Positions 25,904-37,732 are shown, numbered from the stretch's first letter. The stretch is 58,031 nt of DNA from Purshia tridentata (GCA_003254885.1 QANT01002402.1:1-58031), one strand, 5' to 3'. Numbers and translations: made by a program. Notes: generated from the letters alone by a model not told the origin.

Positions 25904-27464
25904 ATGGATAATGAAAGGTCAATTCGTCCTCATATACTCATCTTCCCACTCCCACTGCAAAGTCATGTGACTACCACGCTCAAGTTCGCAGAGCTACTCT
26001 GCCTAGCCAACTTCCATGTTACCTTCCTCAATTCCCACTTCGTTCATAATCGCCTTCTTCGTCACACAGATATCCAATCACATTTCACATGCTACCCTGG
26101 ATTTCGTTTCAAGACCATTACTGATGGTCTACCAGAAAACCACCCACGCTCAGGTGGCAGAATGTTAGAGATGTTTGATTCTTTGAGGTCTGTGACCAAG
26201 CCACTATTCAGAGAAATGGTGGTTTCTGGTGGTCATGACTTGGGTTTGGACTCAAGCTGGCCACCCATAACATGTATTGTGGCTGATGGAATCATGAGCT
26301 TTGCAATTGATGTTGCCAAAGAGATTGGGGTCATGGGCATCTCTTTCCGTACCATAAATGCTTCTTGTTACTGGACTTATTTTTGTATCCCAAAACTCAT
26401 CGAAGCTAAGGAGCTACCTTTCAAAGGTATATTCTCTTTGATAACAAATTTGGTCGACTATTGTAACAGTACTACTTAGTAATTGTGTGTGTGAATGTGG
26501 ACGTGTTTTAGAGAGCGAGGACATGGATAGGCTGGTAACATGTGTGCCAGTAATGGAGGGTTATCTGCGGCGACGAGATCTTCCAGGATTCTGCAGAACA
26601 AGCAATGTCGGTGACAAAACTCTGCAGTATGTAATAAGAGAGAGTCAGGACAATGCCAGAGCCGACGCACTCATAATCAACACGTTTGAAGAACTAGAAG
26701 CACCCATACTCTCTCGTATACGCACGAACATTCCCAACACATACGCCATTGGACCACTTCACACCCACCTGTGCGCAAGGTTGGCATCAATGGAAGCAGC
26801 AGCACCAATTGCATCCAACAGTCTCTGGGAAGAAGACAGAGGCTGCATTGCATGGATGGACGCCCAGCCCCCAAAATCAGTTCTCTATGTTAGCTTTGGA
26901 AGCATAGCAGTGATGACAAGGAACGAGCTAATGGAGTTTTGGTATGGTTTAGTGAATAGTGGGAAGCGGTTTTTGTGGGTCATGAGGCCTGACTCGGTGG
27001 TGGGAGAAGGTGGCGGACAGGGTGAGGTTCCGGCGGAGCTAGTGGCGGGGACGAGGGAGAGAGGATACATGGTGGGTTGGTCACCACAAGAGGAGGTCCT
27101 GAGTCATGAGGCCATTGGTGGGTTTTTTACACACAGTGGTTGGAACTCAATCTTAGAGAGCATAGTGGCTGGGGTGCCTATGATATGTTGGGCTTACTTT
27201 GCTGATCAAATGGTGAATAGTAGGCTTGTGAATGAGGTGTGGAAGCTTGGATTTGACATGAAAGATAGGTGCGACAGAGTGATCATTGAGAAAATGATTA
27301 GGGATTTGATGGGGGAGAGGAAGGAGGAGTTCATGAGATCAGCAACTGAGATGGCAAAGTTGGCAAGAGCAAGTGTGAGTGAAGGCGGATCTTCTTCTTG
27401 TAGTTTAGACCGTCTGATTGAGGACATTCGGAGGAGGAGCCTGCACCGTGCTTCAAATTGCTAA
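25904..27464 (+). CDS. UDP-glycosyltransferase, UGT709/7-deoxyloganetic acid glucosyltransferase-like
   Basis: Family 1 cytosolic glycosyltransferase that moves sugar from UDP-sugar to a small acceptor. Exons 25904-26426 and 26512-27464 join in phase 1 and give 491 residues. The catalytic dyad is present: His21 in FPLPLQSH and Asp128 in CIVADG. The 44-residue PSPG box spans about residues 364-407 (WSPQEEVLSHEAIGG, THSGWNS, ...YFADQ) and ends in DQ, as in UDP-glucose users. Residues 60-175 (YPGFRFKTITDGLPENHPR and IMSFAIDVAKEIGV) resemble the UGT709 group, in which 7-deoxyloganetic acid glucosyltransferase is known. The acceptor is therefore possibly an iridoid/terpenoid or a phenolic, but it cannot be fixed from sequence. 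QSH replaces the usual QGH. The gene is convergent with the UGT76 array and divergent from the sHSP gene. Confidence 0.9.
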
Positions 27465-27776
27465 AGCTTATGTGAAAATGCTAACCATCTTTACATTTTG
27501 GGCTTGGCAACATTACTGAATAAATCAAAAGCATTACTTTAAACACAAAATGTCAAAACAAACCTAGTTGTTTATTGAATACTCAAAATACTTTGAACAA
27601 TAACACGTGGCATCTTATGAACCATCCAAGTTTTTCTCAATGACTTAATAATACTTGTCGCAATTACTTTGCAAATTTTAAATTGCAAGCTGTGAAAATT
27701 ATTAAAGGAGCACACAGCAAACAGACAACTTGATAGGACTGAAAAAAGTAACAATGCAATAAGCCAAATTTGGGAT
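27465..27776. other. spacer between convergent UGT genes
   Basis: 312 bases that hold the 3' ends of the UGT709-like (+) and first UGT76-like (-) genes. Nothing else is seen. Confidence 0.5.
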
Positions 27777-29400
27777 TCACTGACTCTGAGTTTGAAAAAC
27801 AAACGATTCTAATGACAAAATGTGTTTAACCAAGCCATCCAAAGATTGATATGAAGAACCACCTTGTTTGAAGCAAAGATTTGCCATCTCTACTAGCTTT
27901 AAGGCTCTGTCTCTGATCTCTTCCCCTTCTTTCTCCACCATTAGTTTTCTAATTGTTCTTTCAATCTCACCTCTCTCCATCCCATGCTCTAACTGCAACC
28001 CAACCTTCCAAACATGGCTCACATATCTTGCATTCACCATTTGATCAGTGAAACATGGCATACAAATCATAGGGACCCCCTCACAAACACTCTCCAGTGT
28101 AGAATTCCAGCCACAGTGAGTCCAAAAGACCCCAACAGCTGGATGGGCCAGAACTTCTTTTTGAGGAGCCCATTTCACAATGTGGCCCCTCCCATCCAGA
28201 GCCTCTGGACATCCACTAGGTAACATTTCAAGCCAATCTGAGCCATGTGTTAATCCGGGTCGAACCACCCACAGGAAGGGTTGCTTGCTGTTGCATAGTC
28301 CCCAAGCGATCTCCAAAAATTGAACTTCTTCAATTGCAGCAAGGCTCCCAAAACTAACATAGACAACAGATTTTGGTGCCTGAGCGTTCAGCCATGAAAT
28401 GCAACTTTGGTCCTGTGATAATAAGCTACTTGAAGAAGATGTTTCAGGGAAACACTTGTGAAATGGGCCCATTGGGAAAATTGGAATGGGAAAATCTTGG
28501 CGAATTGTGGCCAGTGCTTGTTCTTCAAGGTCTTCAAAAGTATTCAAAATGAGTCCATGTGAGGCCTTGGTTTCATTTGACAGTCCGGCTACTAGTTGAT
28601 AATATTGCTCTGGGTCGCATTTGTTGATTACTGGAAGGTCTTTGACTTTGAGAGGTGGAAGCTCTGTCACTGCCTCTTCTAGTCGAGAATCTAATATGCC
28701 AAACAAGTTGTCAAAGTGCGATGGTAAGTAGTGATCAGATGATCTCAACCAATTCGTAAGAACATATAATCATGTAACTTTTGTTGGATTCATGCAAAGA
28801 GATACTATTTAATCACAATCATGCAATTACTAGTAGGTTCTATATCAACCTTAGGCATTAGCCAATTATTGTGGTACAAAATTCTCCTACTATTAACCTT
28901 AGGCAACCAATAAAGTAAGAAACCAAACCTTGAATGGGGAGGTAACCCTTTTCCCGCAGAAGTGGAAAAGCAGCAAAAACAGCAAAGGAAGAAGCACCCC
29001 CAGTCCTTAACACAACCCTTGGGAGCTTAAGGCTGTCAGCAACAGATTGAGTGAAGTGAAAGAGAGCATCAGAGATCAAGCAAGCAACAGGCTCCTCTGA
29101 ATCATCAGACAACAACCTTGCCAAGCATTCCCGAAAATGTTGAACACATTTAACATTTAGAAGAGAAATCAGAAGGACAAGATCCTTTGTGGAGGCCTCA
29201 GTTTCAGATAAGCCATCAGGGATTGAGTGGAAGGTGAAGTGTGGATGGGTTGAAGGGTTGAGAGAGTTGAAGTTGGTGTGAATGATGGTTATGGAGAAGC
29301 CTTTGGAGTGTAGAAGGTTGGCAAGCTCAAGCATGGGGCTTATATGGCCTTGAAAGGGAAGTGGGCAGAGTATCAATCTCCTGCCCTTCCTTTGCTCCAT
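27777..29400 (-). CDS. UGT76-family UDP-glycosyltransferase, copy A
   Basis: Cytosolic family 1 glycosyltransferase. On the minus strand exon 1 is 29400-28929 and exon 2 is 28690-27777, joined in phase 1 (CAA G|AT TCT), giving 461 residues. The catalytic pair His19 (LPFQGH) and Asp111 (CLISDALFHF) is intact. The PSPG box is at residues 331-374 (WAPQKEVLAHPAVGV, THCGWNS, CFTDQ) and has the terminal Gln of glucose users. The starting Met is chosen by family alignment (MEQRKGRRLILCPLPFQGH); an upstream in-frame ATG at 29490 would add 30 unrelated residues. It is the most diverged of three tandem copies and has a nine-residue C-terminal extension (SFVFQTQSQ). UGT76 enzymes act on cytokinins, flavonols, benzoates, iridoids and diterpenes in different plants, so the acceptor is open. 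Confidence 0.92.
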
Positions 29401-31029
29401 TAGCAGTCGGACTGTGTTTGCTCTGCTTCCGTTTTGTGATTTTTGACCAATTTGTCTGTAGTATATATCCTTGTTACTTGTTCGGTACAAGCATTTAATT
29501 TAGCTGGTATAAAATGGATTTTATCGGAGTTTGTAGATTTTTTATGGATTTTATAGATTCATCAAAATTTAAGAAAAAAATGCTGTAATTTTCATAGAGT
29601 TTGTTATTTGAGCAGCTTTTTTTCTTTTTTTTTTCCTTTCTGGGAATCTTCTTATGGTTGGTTTTTACGCTTAGTCGCTTGCACACTTAAAAGAAAGAGA
29701 AAATAATTGTTAAAGATAGGATGTAGTACATGGACGGTGGTCCTTCATTTATTATATATGTTACACATACTGCGAGGCAACCATGTAAACGACAAGCTGC
29801 ACAATAAACGACAATAAACAATTAATCAAATACTATTGCTTCATTTTTCCTAAAATATTTTATCCTTTTTTAATAGAGAAGTGTTAAGGTGCTTCAAAAT
29901 TTTGTATCATGAATTTTTCATGTAATAAAAGTATTTAATTAAGAGAGTGTTAGGGTGCTTCAAATGACATAAATTTTTCATGTAATAAGAATATTTACTT
30001 AGTTTAAAAACAACTTATAATCGTTTGCCACATAAGACTTTTTAAAGACATATCTACTCTTTTTAAATATCCTGAAAATTTTAAATTAAATTACAAAAGA
30101 ATAACATTAGCATGCATAATGCATTCCTAATTAACTTAAATTAAACCACAGGCATGCTATGGGTTTGCATTCTTAATTGTTTCTCAGAATACTATAGAAG
30201 AAGATTGTTTTAGTCCATTATTTAGAAATTAATTGTTTCTATCCATCTTCATTTTTTGTTTAAATTGACCATTGGAGTATGTCATGGGTTCTGATATAAA
30301 TATGATATCAAAGAAGATTGGCATGACCGGTTGGTGAATTAATTCGTGTTGAAACTTACAAATTTTTTAAAAGAAAATCATCATTCCACCCTTGCTAATA
30401 ACTCAAGACTATAAAGATATATCAATATTTATATAATTAATTTCAACGGAAAATCTGTCAATCTCCATCCCAGATTCCTATCCCATAGGAAAGAATCAAA
30501 AAAATAAGCAATTCTTGAATACTCGCAGACCTTGCTAACTACAACGAAACCCAATTAGGAATTCGTTAGGCCCTTTAGGAACGTCCTCTCAAATTGATAA
30601 TTTTTATTTATATATAAATGGTCTTTTCCCTTTTTAAAATCCTATCTGTTATTTTGTTTTTATATGCGGACTCTTATATTCAGAAATATTTTTAGGGCTA
30701 AATTATCAGGTACTTTTATTGATCCCAATTTGGGGGTTAGCTAATGATGAATGAATAATGCATAGTTATAGCCTATATGGGAAACATTCAAACCACAGAG
30801 TTCCATGTTTTGAAAGCATCTCCATTCACTGTAATCAAAGTTTAATAGCAATAAATATAAAGTTATCAAGATACATGCAAACCCTAAAAACATGCTCTAT
30901 TCAGAGAGGCAGAAATTGGGCAATTAAGTTCCAACCAAGAACAATCATCTGTATCAATGTCACCCAATTAATTTTGGGATACGTTTGGTAACATTTTATT
31001 CACAAACTCTAAGCTTGAAAAGCAGATGA
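29401..31029. other. intergenic between UGT76 copies A and B
   Basis: AT-rich. An imperfect tandem repeat of about 60 bases lies at 29881-29996 (GTGTTAAGGTGCTTCAAA / GTGTTAGGGTGCTTCAAA, each followed by AATTTTTCATGTAATAA). The last 300 bases downstream of copy B are homologous to the sequence downstream of copy C. No other gene is seen. Confidence 0.5.
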
Positions 31030-32502
31030 TTATAATGATAAAATGTATTTAACCAAACCATCCAATGATTGGTATGAAGAGCCACCTTGTTTGAGGCAAA
31101 GATTTGCCTTGTCCATTAGCTTTAAGGCTCTGTCTCTGATCTCTTCCCCTTCTTTCTCCACCATTAGTTTTCTAATTGCCCTTTCAATCTCACCTCTCTC
31201 CATCCCATTCTCTAACAGCACCCCAACCTTCCAAACATGGCTTACATATCTTGCATTCACAGTTTGATCAGCTAAACATGGCATACAAACCATAGGCACC
31301 CCCTCACAAATACTCTCCAGTGTAGAATTCCACCCACTGTGAGTCCAAAACACTCCAACTGCTTGATGAGCCAGCACTTCTTTTTGGGGAGCCCATTTCA
31401 CAATGTGCCCCCTCCCATCCAAAGCCTCTAGAAACCCACTAGGCAATGGTTCAAGCCACTCTGACCCATGCACCAATCCAGGTCGAACCACCCACAAAAA
31501 GGGTTGGTTGCTGTTGGCTAGTCCCCAAGCTATCTCCAAAAACTGGGCTTCCTTGATTGTAGCAAGGCTCCCAAAGCTAGCATAGACAACAGATTTTGGT
31601 GCTCGAGTGTTTAGCCATGGAATGCAACTCTGGTCTTGTGATAAAAAGCTACGTGAATAGGAGGTTGCAGGGAAACACTTGTGAAATGGGCCTATTGGGA
31701 AAATTGGAATGTGACGGTATTGTTGGCGAAGTATGGCGAGTACATGTTCATCAAGCTCTTCAAAAGTATTGAAAATGATTCCACATGATGTCTTGGCTTC
31801 ATCTGTCATCTCCACTATTAATTTATGATTGTCCTCTGGGCCGCTAGTTTTGATCCCCGGAAGGTCTTTCACTCTGAGAGGTGGAAACTCTGCCACTGAC
31901 TCTTCTAGTCTAGAATCTAATAAATACCCAAAATAGAAATTAAGCCAAATGGTAAATAAATTAGACAATCATGTAGATATTGTACCAACCAAACAAGAAA
32001 TTAAGAAAGAATTCAAATTAGAAACCTTACCTTGTTTTGGGAGGTAACCCTTTTCCAAAAGAAGTGGGAGTTCAGTATAAACAATCAAAGAAGACGCACC
32101 TCCAGTCCTCAACATAAACTTTGGGAGCTTAAAGCTGTCTGCAACAGATTGAGCGAAGTTATAGAAAGGATCACAGATCAAACAAGCAACAGGTTCCTCT
32201 GAAGCATCAGACAACAATCTACCCAAGCAATCCCTGAAAGGCTCAACACAATTTGCATTAAGAAGAGAAATAAGATGGACTATATCTTTTGTGGAGGCCT
32301 CAGTTTGAGACAAGCCATCAAGGATTGAGTGGAAGGTGAAGTGTGGATGGGATGAAGGGTTGAGAGAGTTGAATTGGGTGTGGATGATGGTTATGGAGAA
32401 GCCTTTGCAGTGTAGAAGGTTGGCCAGCTCTATCATAGGGTTTAGATGGCCTTGAAATGACAGTGGAAACAGTATCACTCTCCTACCCTTCCTATGCTCC
32501 AT
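31030..32502 (-). CDS. UGT76-family UDP-glycosyltransferase, copy B
   Basis: Exon 1 is 32502-32031 and exon 2 is 31916-31030 on the minus strand, joined in phase 1, giving 452 residues. His19 (LSFQGH) and Asp111 (CLICDPFYNF) form the catalytic dyad. The PSPG box is at residues 332-375 (WAPQKEVLAHQAVGV, THSGWNS, CLADQ); box position 20 is Ser rather than the Cys of copy A. Exon 1 is 472 bases in all three copies, and the intron position and phase are identical. The enzyme is closely similar to copy C across the whole length, so the pair arose by recent tandem duplication. At residue 61 it has Leu (SILDG) where the others have Pro (SIPDG). A (TA)n-rich stretch at about 32600-32620 may serve as TATA region. 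Confidence 0.92.
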
Positions 32503-33455
32503 TAGATCAATTGATTTGCTCTTGGCTAGAGCGGTTTGTCTATTACTCTACTCTTGCTGACTCGATCCGTCTATTTTCTTTTTGTCATGTTGGTTTCATG
32601 TATATATATATATAATATATTCTTGGCACGCTCCGCACGTATATATTGTGTGTATTTTTTTAATATTTTTTATTATTTAATAAGTTTTTCTACTTTTTTA
32701 ACATTTTAAGATAGCGTAATGCTTTTTATTTTTCAATTTTTATTTTTATTTTTACATTTTAATTATATTTTTATTTATTAGATTGTTATAAATTTTTAAT
32801 ATAATTGTATTTTTAAATAAAAATTATTTAAGACAATTCAAAAATGTCTCTTAACTTGATAATAGTAAAATACTTCTCATTCTACTTTATCTTTGCACTT
32901 GTAGTGAAAAATACTACTCTATAAAGTAAATAGAGTGGTGGACGATCAAAAGAAAAATAATAATGCGAGGCAACCATGTACGGATCTAGTATTATTGATG
33001 TGGACCTGGATCACCTATTTTGTTTCTTTGCAAGGCTGGTACATTGCTTCAATCTCAATCTTTGCTTATAGAGTAGAGAAAAAATAGTAGGGAGAGAAAG
33101 ATTATGTTCAAAAATTAAAATTGAACTTGATACCACAAGGCATTGGATCCAATTCCTATTGATGTACCCATTTTTTTCTAAAATATCTGTTTAAGGAGCA
33201 CACATATATATATGTAGACTATGAGACACCAAGAAAAAAGATACAAACAAATGCTAAAGAAAAAGCTGTTCAGTGAGAATTGCTGGAATTGGGCAGGTTC
33301 CAACCAAGAACAATAATATGTTTCCAGGAGAGTTTCTAAATTTGGTAAGCTAATCTCACCAACTGAATTTAGGGACCCTTGGTAACATTTTACCTTTTGT
33401 TTACAATCAAAGACCAAATGGCGAATTCACAAACTATGAGTTTGAAAAACAACGA
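32503..33455. other. intergenic between UGT76 copies B and C
   Basis: The part next to copy B is AT-rich promoter. About 33270-33455 (GTTCCAACCAAGAACAATAA, TTTGGTAACATTTTA) is homologous to 30900-31029, that is, the 3' flank was duplicated with the gene. Confidence 0.6.
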
Positions 33456-34915
33456 TTATAATGACAAAATGTATTTAACCAAACCATCCAAAGATTGGTA
33501 GGAAGAGCCATCTTGTTTGAGGCAAAGATTAGCCTTCTCCTTCAGCTTTAAGCTTCTATCTTGAATCTCTTCACCTTCTTTCTCCACCATTAGTTTTCTA
33601 ATTGCTCTTTCAATCTCAACTCTCTCCATCCCTTTCTCTAACAGCACCCCAACCTTCCAAACATGGCTTACATATCTTGCATTCACAGTTTGATCAGCTA
33701 AACATGGCATACAAACCATAGGCACCCCCTCACAAATACTCTCCAGTGTAGAATTCCACCCACTGTGAGTCCAAAACACTCCAACCGCTTGATGGGCCAG
33801 CACTTCTTTTTGGGGAGCCCATTTCACAATGTGCCCTCTCCCATTCAAGGCCTCTAGTAACCCACTTGGTAATGCTTCGAGCCATTCTGACCCATGAACT
33901 AATCCGGGTCGAACCACCCACAAGAAGGGTTGGTTGCTGTTGGCGAGTCCCCAAGCTATCTCCAAAAATTGGGCTTCCTTTATTGCAGCAAGGCTCCCAA
34001 AGCTAGCATAGACAACAGATTTTGGTGCTTGAGTGTTTAGCCACGGAATGCAACGCTGGTCTTGCGATAACAAGCTACTTGAATAGGAGGTTGCAGGGAA
34101 ACACTTGTGAAATGGGCCTATTGGGAACATTGGAATGTGAGGGTATTGTTGGCGTATTGTGGCGAGTACATGTTCATCAAGCTCTTCAAAAGTATTGAAA
34201 ATGATTCCACATGAGGTCTTGGCTTCATCTGTCAGCTCCGCTATTAGTTTATAGTAGTCCTGTGGGTCGCGAGCTTTGATCACCGGAAGGTCTTTCACTT
34301 TGAGAGGTGGAAACTCTGCCACTAGCTCTTCTAGTCTAGAATCTAAGTAATGCTCAAATAGAAATTAAGCCAAATAAAATTAAGTTCTCTGAGTGTGATG
34401 GTAAGTAAAATAAGTTAAGAAACCAAGTTAAAAACAATAATACCTTGTTTTGGGAAATAACCCTTTTCCAGGAGAAGTGGAAGTTTAGTATAAACCATAA
34501 AGGAAGAGGCACTTCCAGTCCTCAACATAAGCTTTGGAAGCTTAAAGCTGTCAGCAACAGATTGAGCGAAGTTATAGAGAGGCTCAGAGATCAAGCAGGC
34601 AACAGGGTCCTCTGAAACATCAGACAACAATCTACCCAAGCAATCCCTGAAAGGCTCAACACAATTTGCATTAAGAAGAGAAATAAGATGGACTATATCT
34701 TTTGTGGAGGCGTCAGTTTGAGACAAGCCATCAGGGATTGAGTGAAAGGTGAAGTGTGGATGGGATGAAGGGTTGGGAGAGTTGAAGTGGGTGTGGATGA
34801 TGGTTATGGAGAAGCCTTTGCAGTGTAGAAGGTTGGCCAGCTCTATCATGGGGTTTAGATGGCCTTGAAATGATAGTGGAAACAGTATCACTCTCCTACC
34901 CTTCCTGTGCTCCAT
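33456..34915 (-). CDS. UGT76-family UDP-glycosyltransferase, copy C, with Asp-to-Glu change in the catalytic dyad
   Basis: Exon 1 is 34915-34444 and exon 2 is 34342-33456 on the minus strand, joined in phase 1, giving 452 residues with no stop or frameshift. His19 (LSFQGH) is present. The acidic partner at residue 111, Asp in copies A and B, is Glu here (CLISEPLYNF; codon GAG at 34585-34583). The PSPG box at residues 332-375 is intact (WAPQKEVLAHQAVGV, THSGWNS, CLADQ). In UGTs this Asp stabilises the catalytic His, so activity may be reduced, altered or lost while the fold and sugar site remain. It is head-to-head with the sHSP gene at 36547. Other differences from copy B are scattered substitutions. 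Confidence 0.9.
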
Positions 34916-36277
34916 TAGATCAATTTTCAGGGAATTAATGTGTTTACTAACTTTGCTTGGCTTCTGGATTGGGTCTTCGATCTTTTGCTCTGTTAGTGCA
35001 CTTTGATTTGATCCACCGTTTGATCCTTTTCTTTTTTTGTTGGTTTCTATATATAATAACTTGTATTGTTTTGACTGGCCTTGTTAAATATATTATCATA
35101 TTTACCCAAAGAAATGTGCATATCATTATTTTACAAATTTTCATAGGAAAGCAGTTATGTCATATTGTTTGTTGCATGTGTTAGGTCGCTGTAGAGTCTC
35201 AATCCCAGCTTTACACACACAACCCAACACAGATACTATGCACTACTGACAGTGCCGGCCAGGGTAATAGTCCTGATTTTAAAATCTCTATATATTAGGT
35301 TAGATCTTCAAAGTGAAAAAAAATATCCCATTTCAAAAATAAGAATATGCCAATGCAAATAAAGAGATCTATTAATTCATTAAACTCGCACTTGCCTACA
35401 CAAATACCTACTCAACTCAACTAAAACAAATTAAAAAATAAAAATTTCCGAACTCAGAATGTTAATTTTTAGTACGAGTACTTACTTGCTGAAAATTAAA
35501 GTTCTTTGGCTTTTTATTACAAATGGTTCATCCACTTTCACTAAAATATCAACTATTATGGCTATAACACTCCCTAAACCACTGTATAAGGCCTAAAGAT
35601 GTATTTATAGAGCAACACAAGCAGCTTGATACATTAAGTCAGTGTATTTATTTAAGTTCGTTCTATGTCTTTGTCTAATCGATAGATTTGTGATCTCTTA
35701 TTAAAAGTGTCAAATCATATATTTATTTCCCGACCGACTTTTTTGTTCGTTTGTTATATTTGTTATTGTAGACACGTACGCTTGTACTGAAATAATAAAG
35801 ATTGCATGTAATTGAAAACATGATAAAGTAGATGGAGAGATGGACTATCATTTATTATTAGACAGATATTATTCCGATCATACTTTATTGCTGAATTAAC
35901 CACATTAAATATATTTAATAATAGTCTACTAAAATATTTATGTTATTTCGGTAGACTATTATCGAATAGTACAAATATACAAAAGGATTCAGTAATTGGC
36001 CACTGAAATAATACACACAATTTGGTAGACTATTGTCGAATGTTCTAAGAGTAGTCAGCTCAACAATGAAAGGTAATCAGAATAGTTAGCCTTATTATTA
36101 TGCACGTATAGCCTATATGTTACTAATTTATCGTCACTCACCCAAACATCTAGTGTTTACCAGTTGGGCAGTAGTTACAAATTGCCACTCTATTGGGCTA
36201 TTTCATTGGTTTGGGCTTTGGCCCTTGGGCTTTAATTTGGCCCTATCTATTTGAGCTGCAGCTAGCCTTCATACACA
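34916..36277. other. divergent intergenic region, UGT76 copy C to sHSP
   Basis: AT-rich. A short phrase GGTAGACTATT(A/G)TCGAAT occurs at about 35950 and 36023. TATATATAATAA near 35048 may be the copy C TATA region. No gene is seen. Confidence 0.45.
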
Positions 36278-36368
36278 TTCGAGAAAGATCTCTCTGGAAA
36301 CCTCCAACCGAGCCCCAAAAGTGCCCGACACTTATCTCCTTTATTTCATCCTCCTGAAACATCAGGAA
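36278..36368 (+). promoter_or_regulatory. two heat shock elements
   Basis: TTC-ga-GAA-ag-ATC at 36278-36290 and GAA-ac-ATC-ag-GAA at 36356-36368 each keep two perfect units of the alternating TTC/GAA heat shock element plus one ATC in place of TTC. They lie 48-150 bases above the TATA run at 36416-36432, the normal position for plant sHSP genes. Confidence 0.7.
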
Positions 36369-36415
36369 GGACGAAGAACGATGCCAAAACTACGAAAATA
36401 CCCTCGTCTTCTCAC

Positions 36416-36432
36416 TATATATATATATATAC
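36416..36432 (+). promoter_or_regulatory. TATA box of the plus-strand sHSP
   Basis: A TATATATATATATA run about 115 bases above the ATG at 36547, directly downstream of two heat shock elements. Confidence 0.7.
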
Positions 36433-36546
36433 ACCTCATTGATCACCCCAACGTAACAAAACCAGAAACAGAAAGCGAAGCAGAGCAAATAAGCCAGCAA
36501 CCAACAAACACTCACAGTCGCAAACCTTTCCATACACAACAACACA

Positions 36547-37023
36547 ATGTCTCTCATTCCGAGCAGCTTTTTCGGTGGCCGAAGGAGCAACATCTTCGAC
36601 CCGTTTTCGCTTGACATCTGGGACCCATTCCAGGACTTCCCTCTGACCACCAGTGGCGGTAGCGGCGCCGCTAAAGAGACGGCGGCGGTGGCGAACACGC
36701 GCATCGACTGGAAGGAGACCCCGGAGGCGCACGTGTTCAAGGCGGACCTGCCGGGGCTGAAGAAGGAGGAGGTGAAGGTGGAGGTGGAGGAGGGGAAGGT
36801 GCTGCAGATTAGTGGCGAGAGGAGTGCGGAGAAGGAGGAGAAGAACGACAAGTGGCACCGCGTGGAGCGGAGCAGCGGCAAGTTCTTGAGGCGGTTCAGG
36901 CTGCCTGAGAATGCCAAAGTGGAGCAAGTGAAGGCCAGTTTGGAGAATGGGGTGCTCACTGTAACTGTGCCCAAAGAGGAGGTGAAGAAGCCTGACGTCA
37001 AGGCCATTGACATCTCTGGCTAA
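36547..37023 (+). CDS. class I cytosolic small heat shock protein (HSP17.x/18.x)
   Basis: Heat-inducible holdase chaperone, single exon, 158 residues. It has the class I N-terminal arm ([19 protein letters not shown]), an alpha-crystallin domain ([62 protein letters not shown]) and the C-terminal I-x-I motif (AIDISG). The domain is almost identical to that of the minus-strand sHSP at 24618-25094. The N-terminal linker differs (Gly/Ser/Ala-rich), so the two diverged outside the domain or the domain was homogenised by gene conversion. TATA and heat shock elements precede it at normal distances. Long open frames on the opposite strand are GC-rich shadows. Confidence 0.97.
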   Translation: MSLIPSSFFGGRRSNIFDPFSLDIWDPFQDFPLTTSGGSGAAKETAAVANTRIDWKETPEAHVFKADLPGLKKEEVKVEVEEGKVLQISGERSAEKEEKNDKWHRVERSSGKFLRRFRLPENAKVEQVKASLENGVLTVTVPKEEVKKPDVKAIDISG

Positions 37024-37732
37024 TCCATCAAAATTAGTCATGGTGAAGTTGGACAACATGCACTAGTCGTTAATAAATGTTGAGTTCAATCCATGTATCA
37101 TATGTGATGGACTTAACATGGGGTGTATGTGTGTGTCGTGTGTTTACTCAGCTTTTAGTGTTAGTGTGCTTAATGGGGTTTTGATCTTTTCGACTGTTCA
37201 ATGTACTTTAAGTTACTATTTTCTGTAATAAATGAAAGTTTTATTTTTATTTTTTTTCAAATTGTTTGCTACCTATGAATGATATTGTAAGTGCAGAGTG
37301 CTTAATTTGAGGGCTTGGCTCTCATAAACACAACTTATTTGTATGGTGAAGACCCACTTTATATGTGGACAAACTTTAATATGATAGGATTATGTGCGTG
37401 TTGTGAGTAAAAAGTCCCATGTTTTATTATTATTTTAGAAGGGAATAAGACGCTTAACCTATGTTGTCATTTTCTATAACTAATTGAGCTAAATTCAACA
37501 TCTTAGAATGGATAATAATCTTATGGCCCAAAGGCCCAGGTCCAATTAGATGATGGGCATTGGTGAATTCCGCGGTCCAATAAATAGAATAAACTTGAAA
37601 ATTTAAAAATATTGGACCACCGCGTGGAATCCTTTGTCTATTCGAGCGCGTCCATTTAATTGGTGGATTCTTAATGGGTAAGGCATCGAGACCGCGTCCG
37701 TAAAATTCGTTTTCAATCCGAATATGAAACAC
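37024..37732. other. intergenic
   Basis: sHSP 3' UTR followed by AT-rich spacer. No gene is seen. Confidence 0.5.

Noticed and set aside
36390..37059. Two 207-codon open frames antisense to the plus-strand sHSP
   Set aside because: They mirror the GC-rich codon bias of the sHSP gene. The peptides are low-complexity (Leu/His/Arg-rich or Ser-rich) with no domain.
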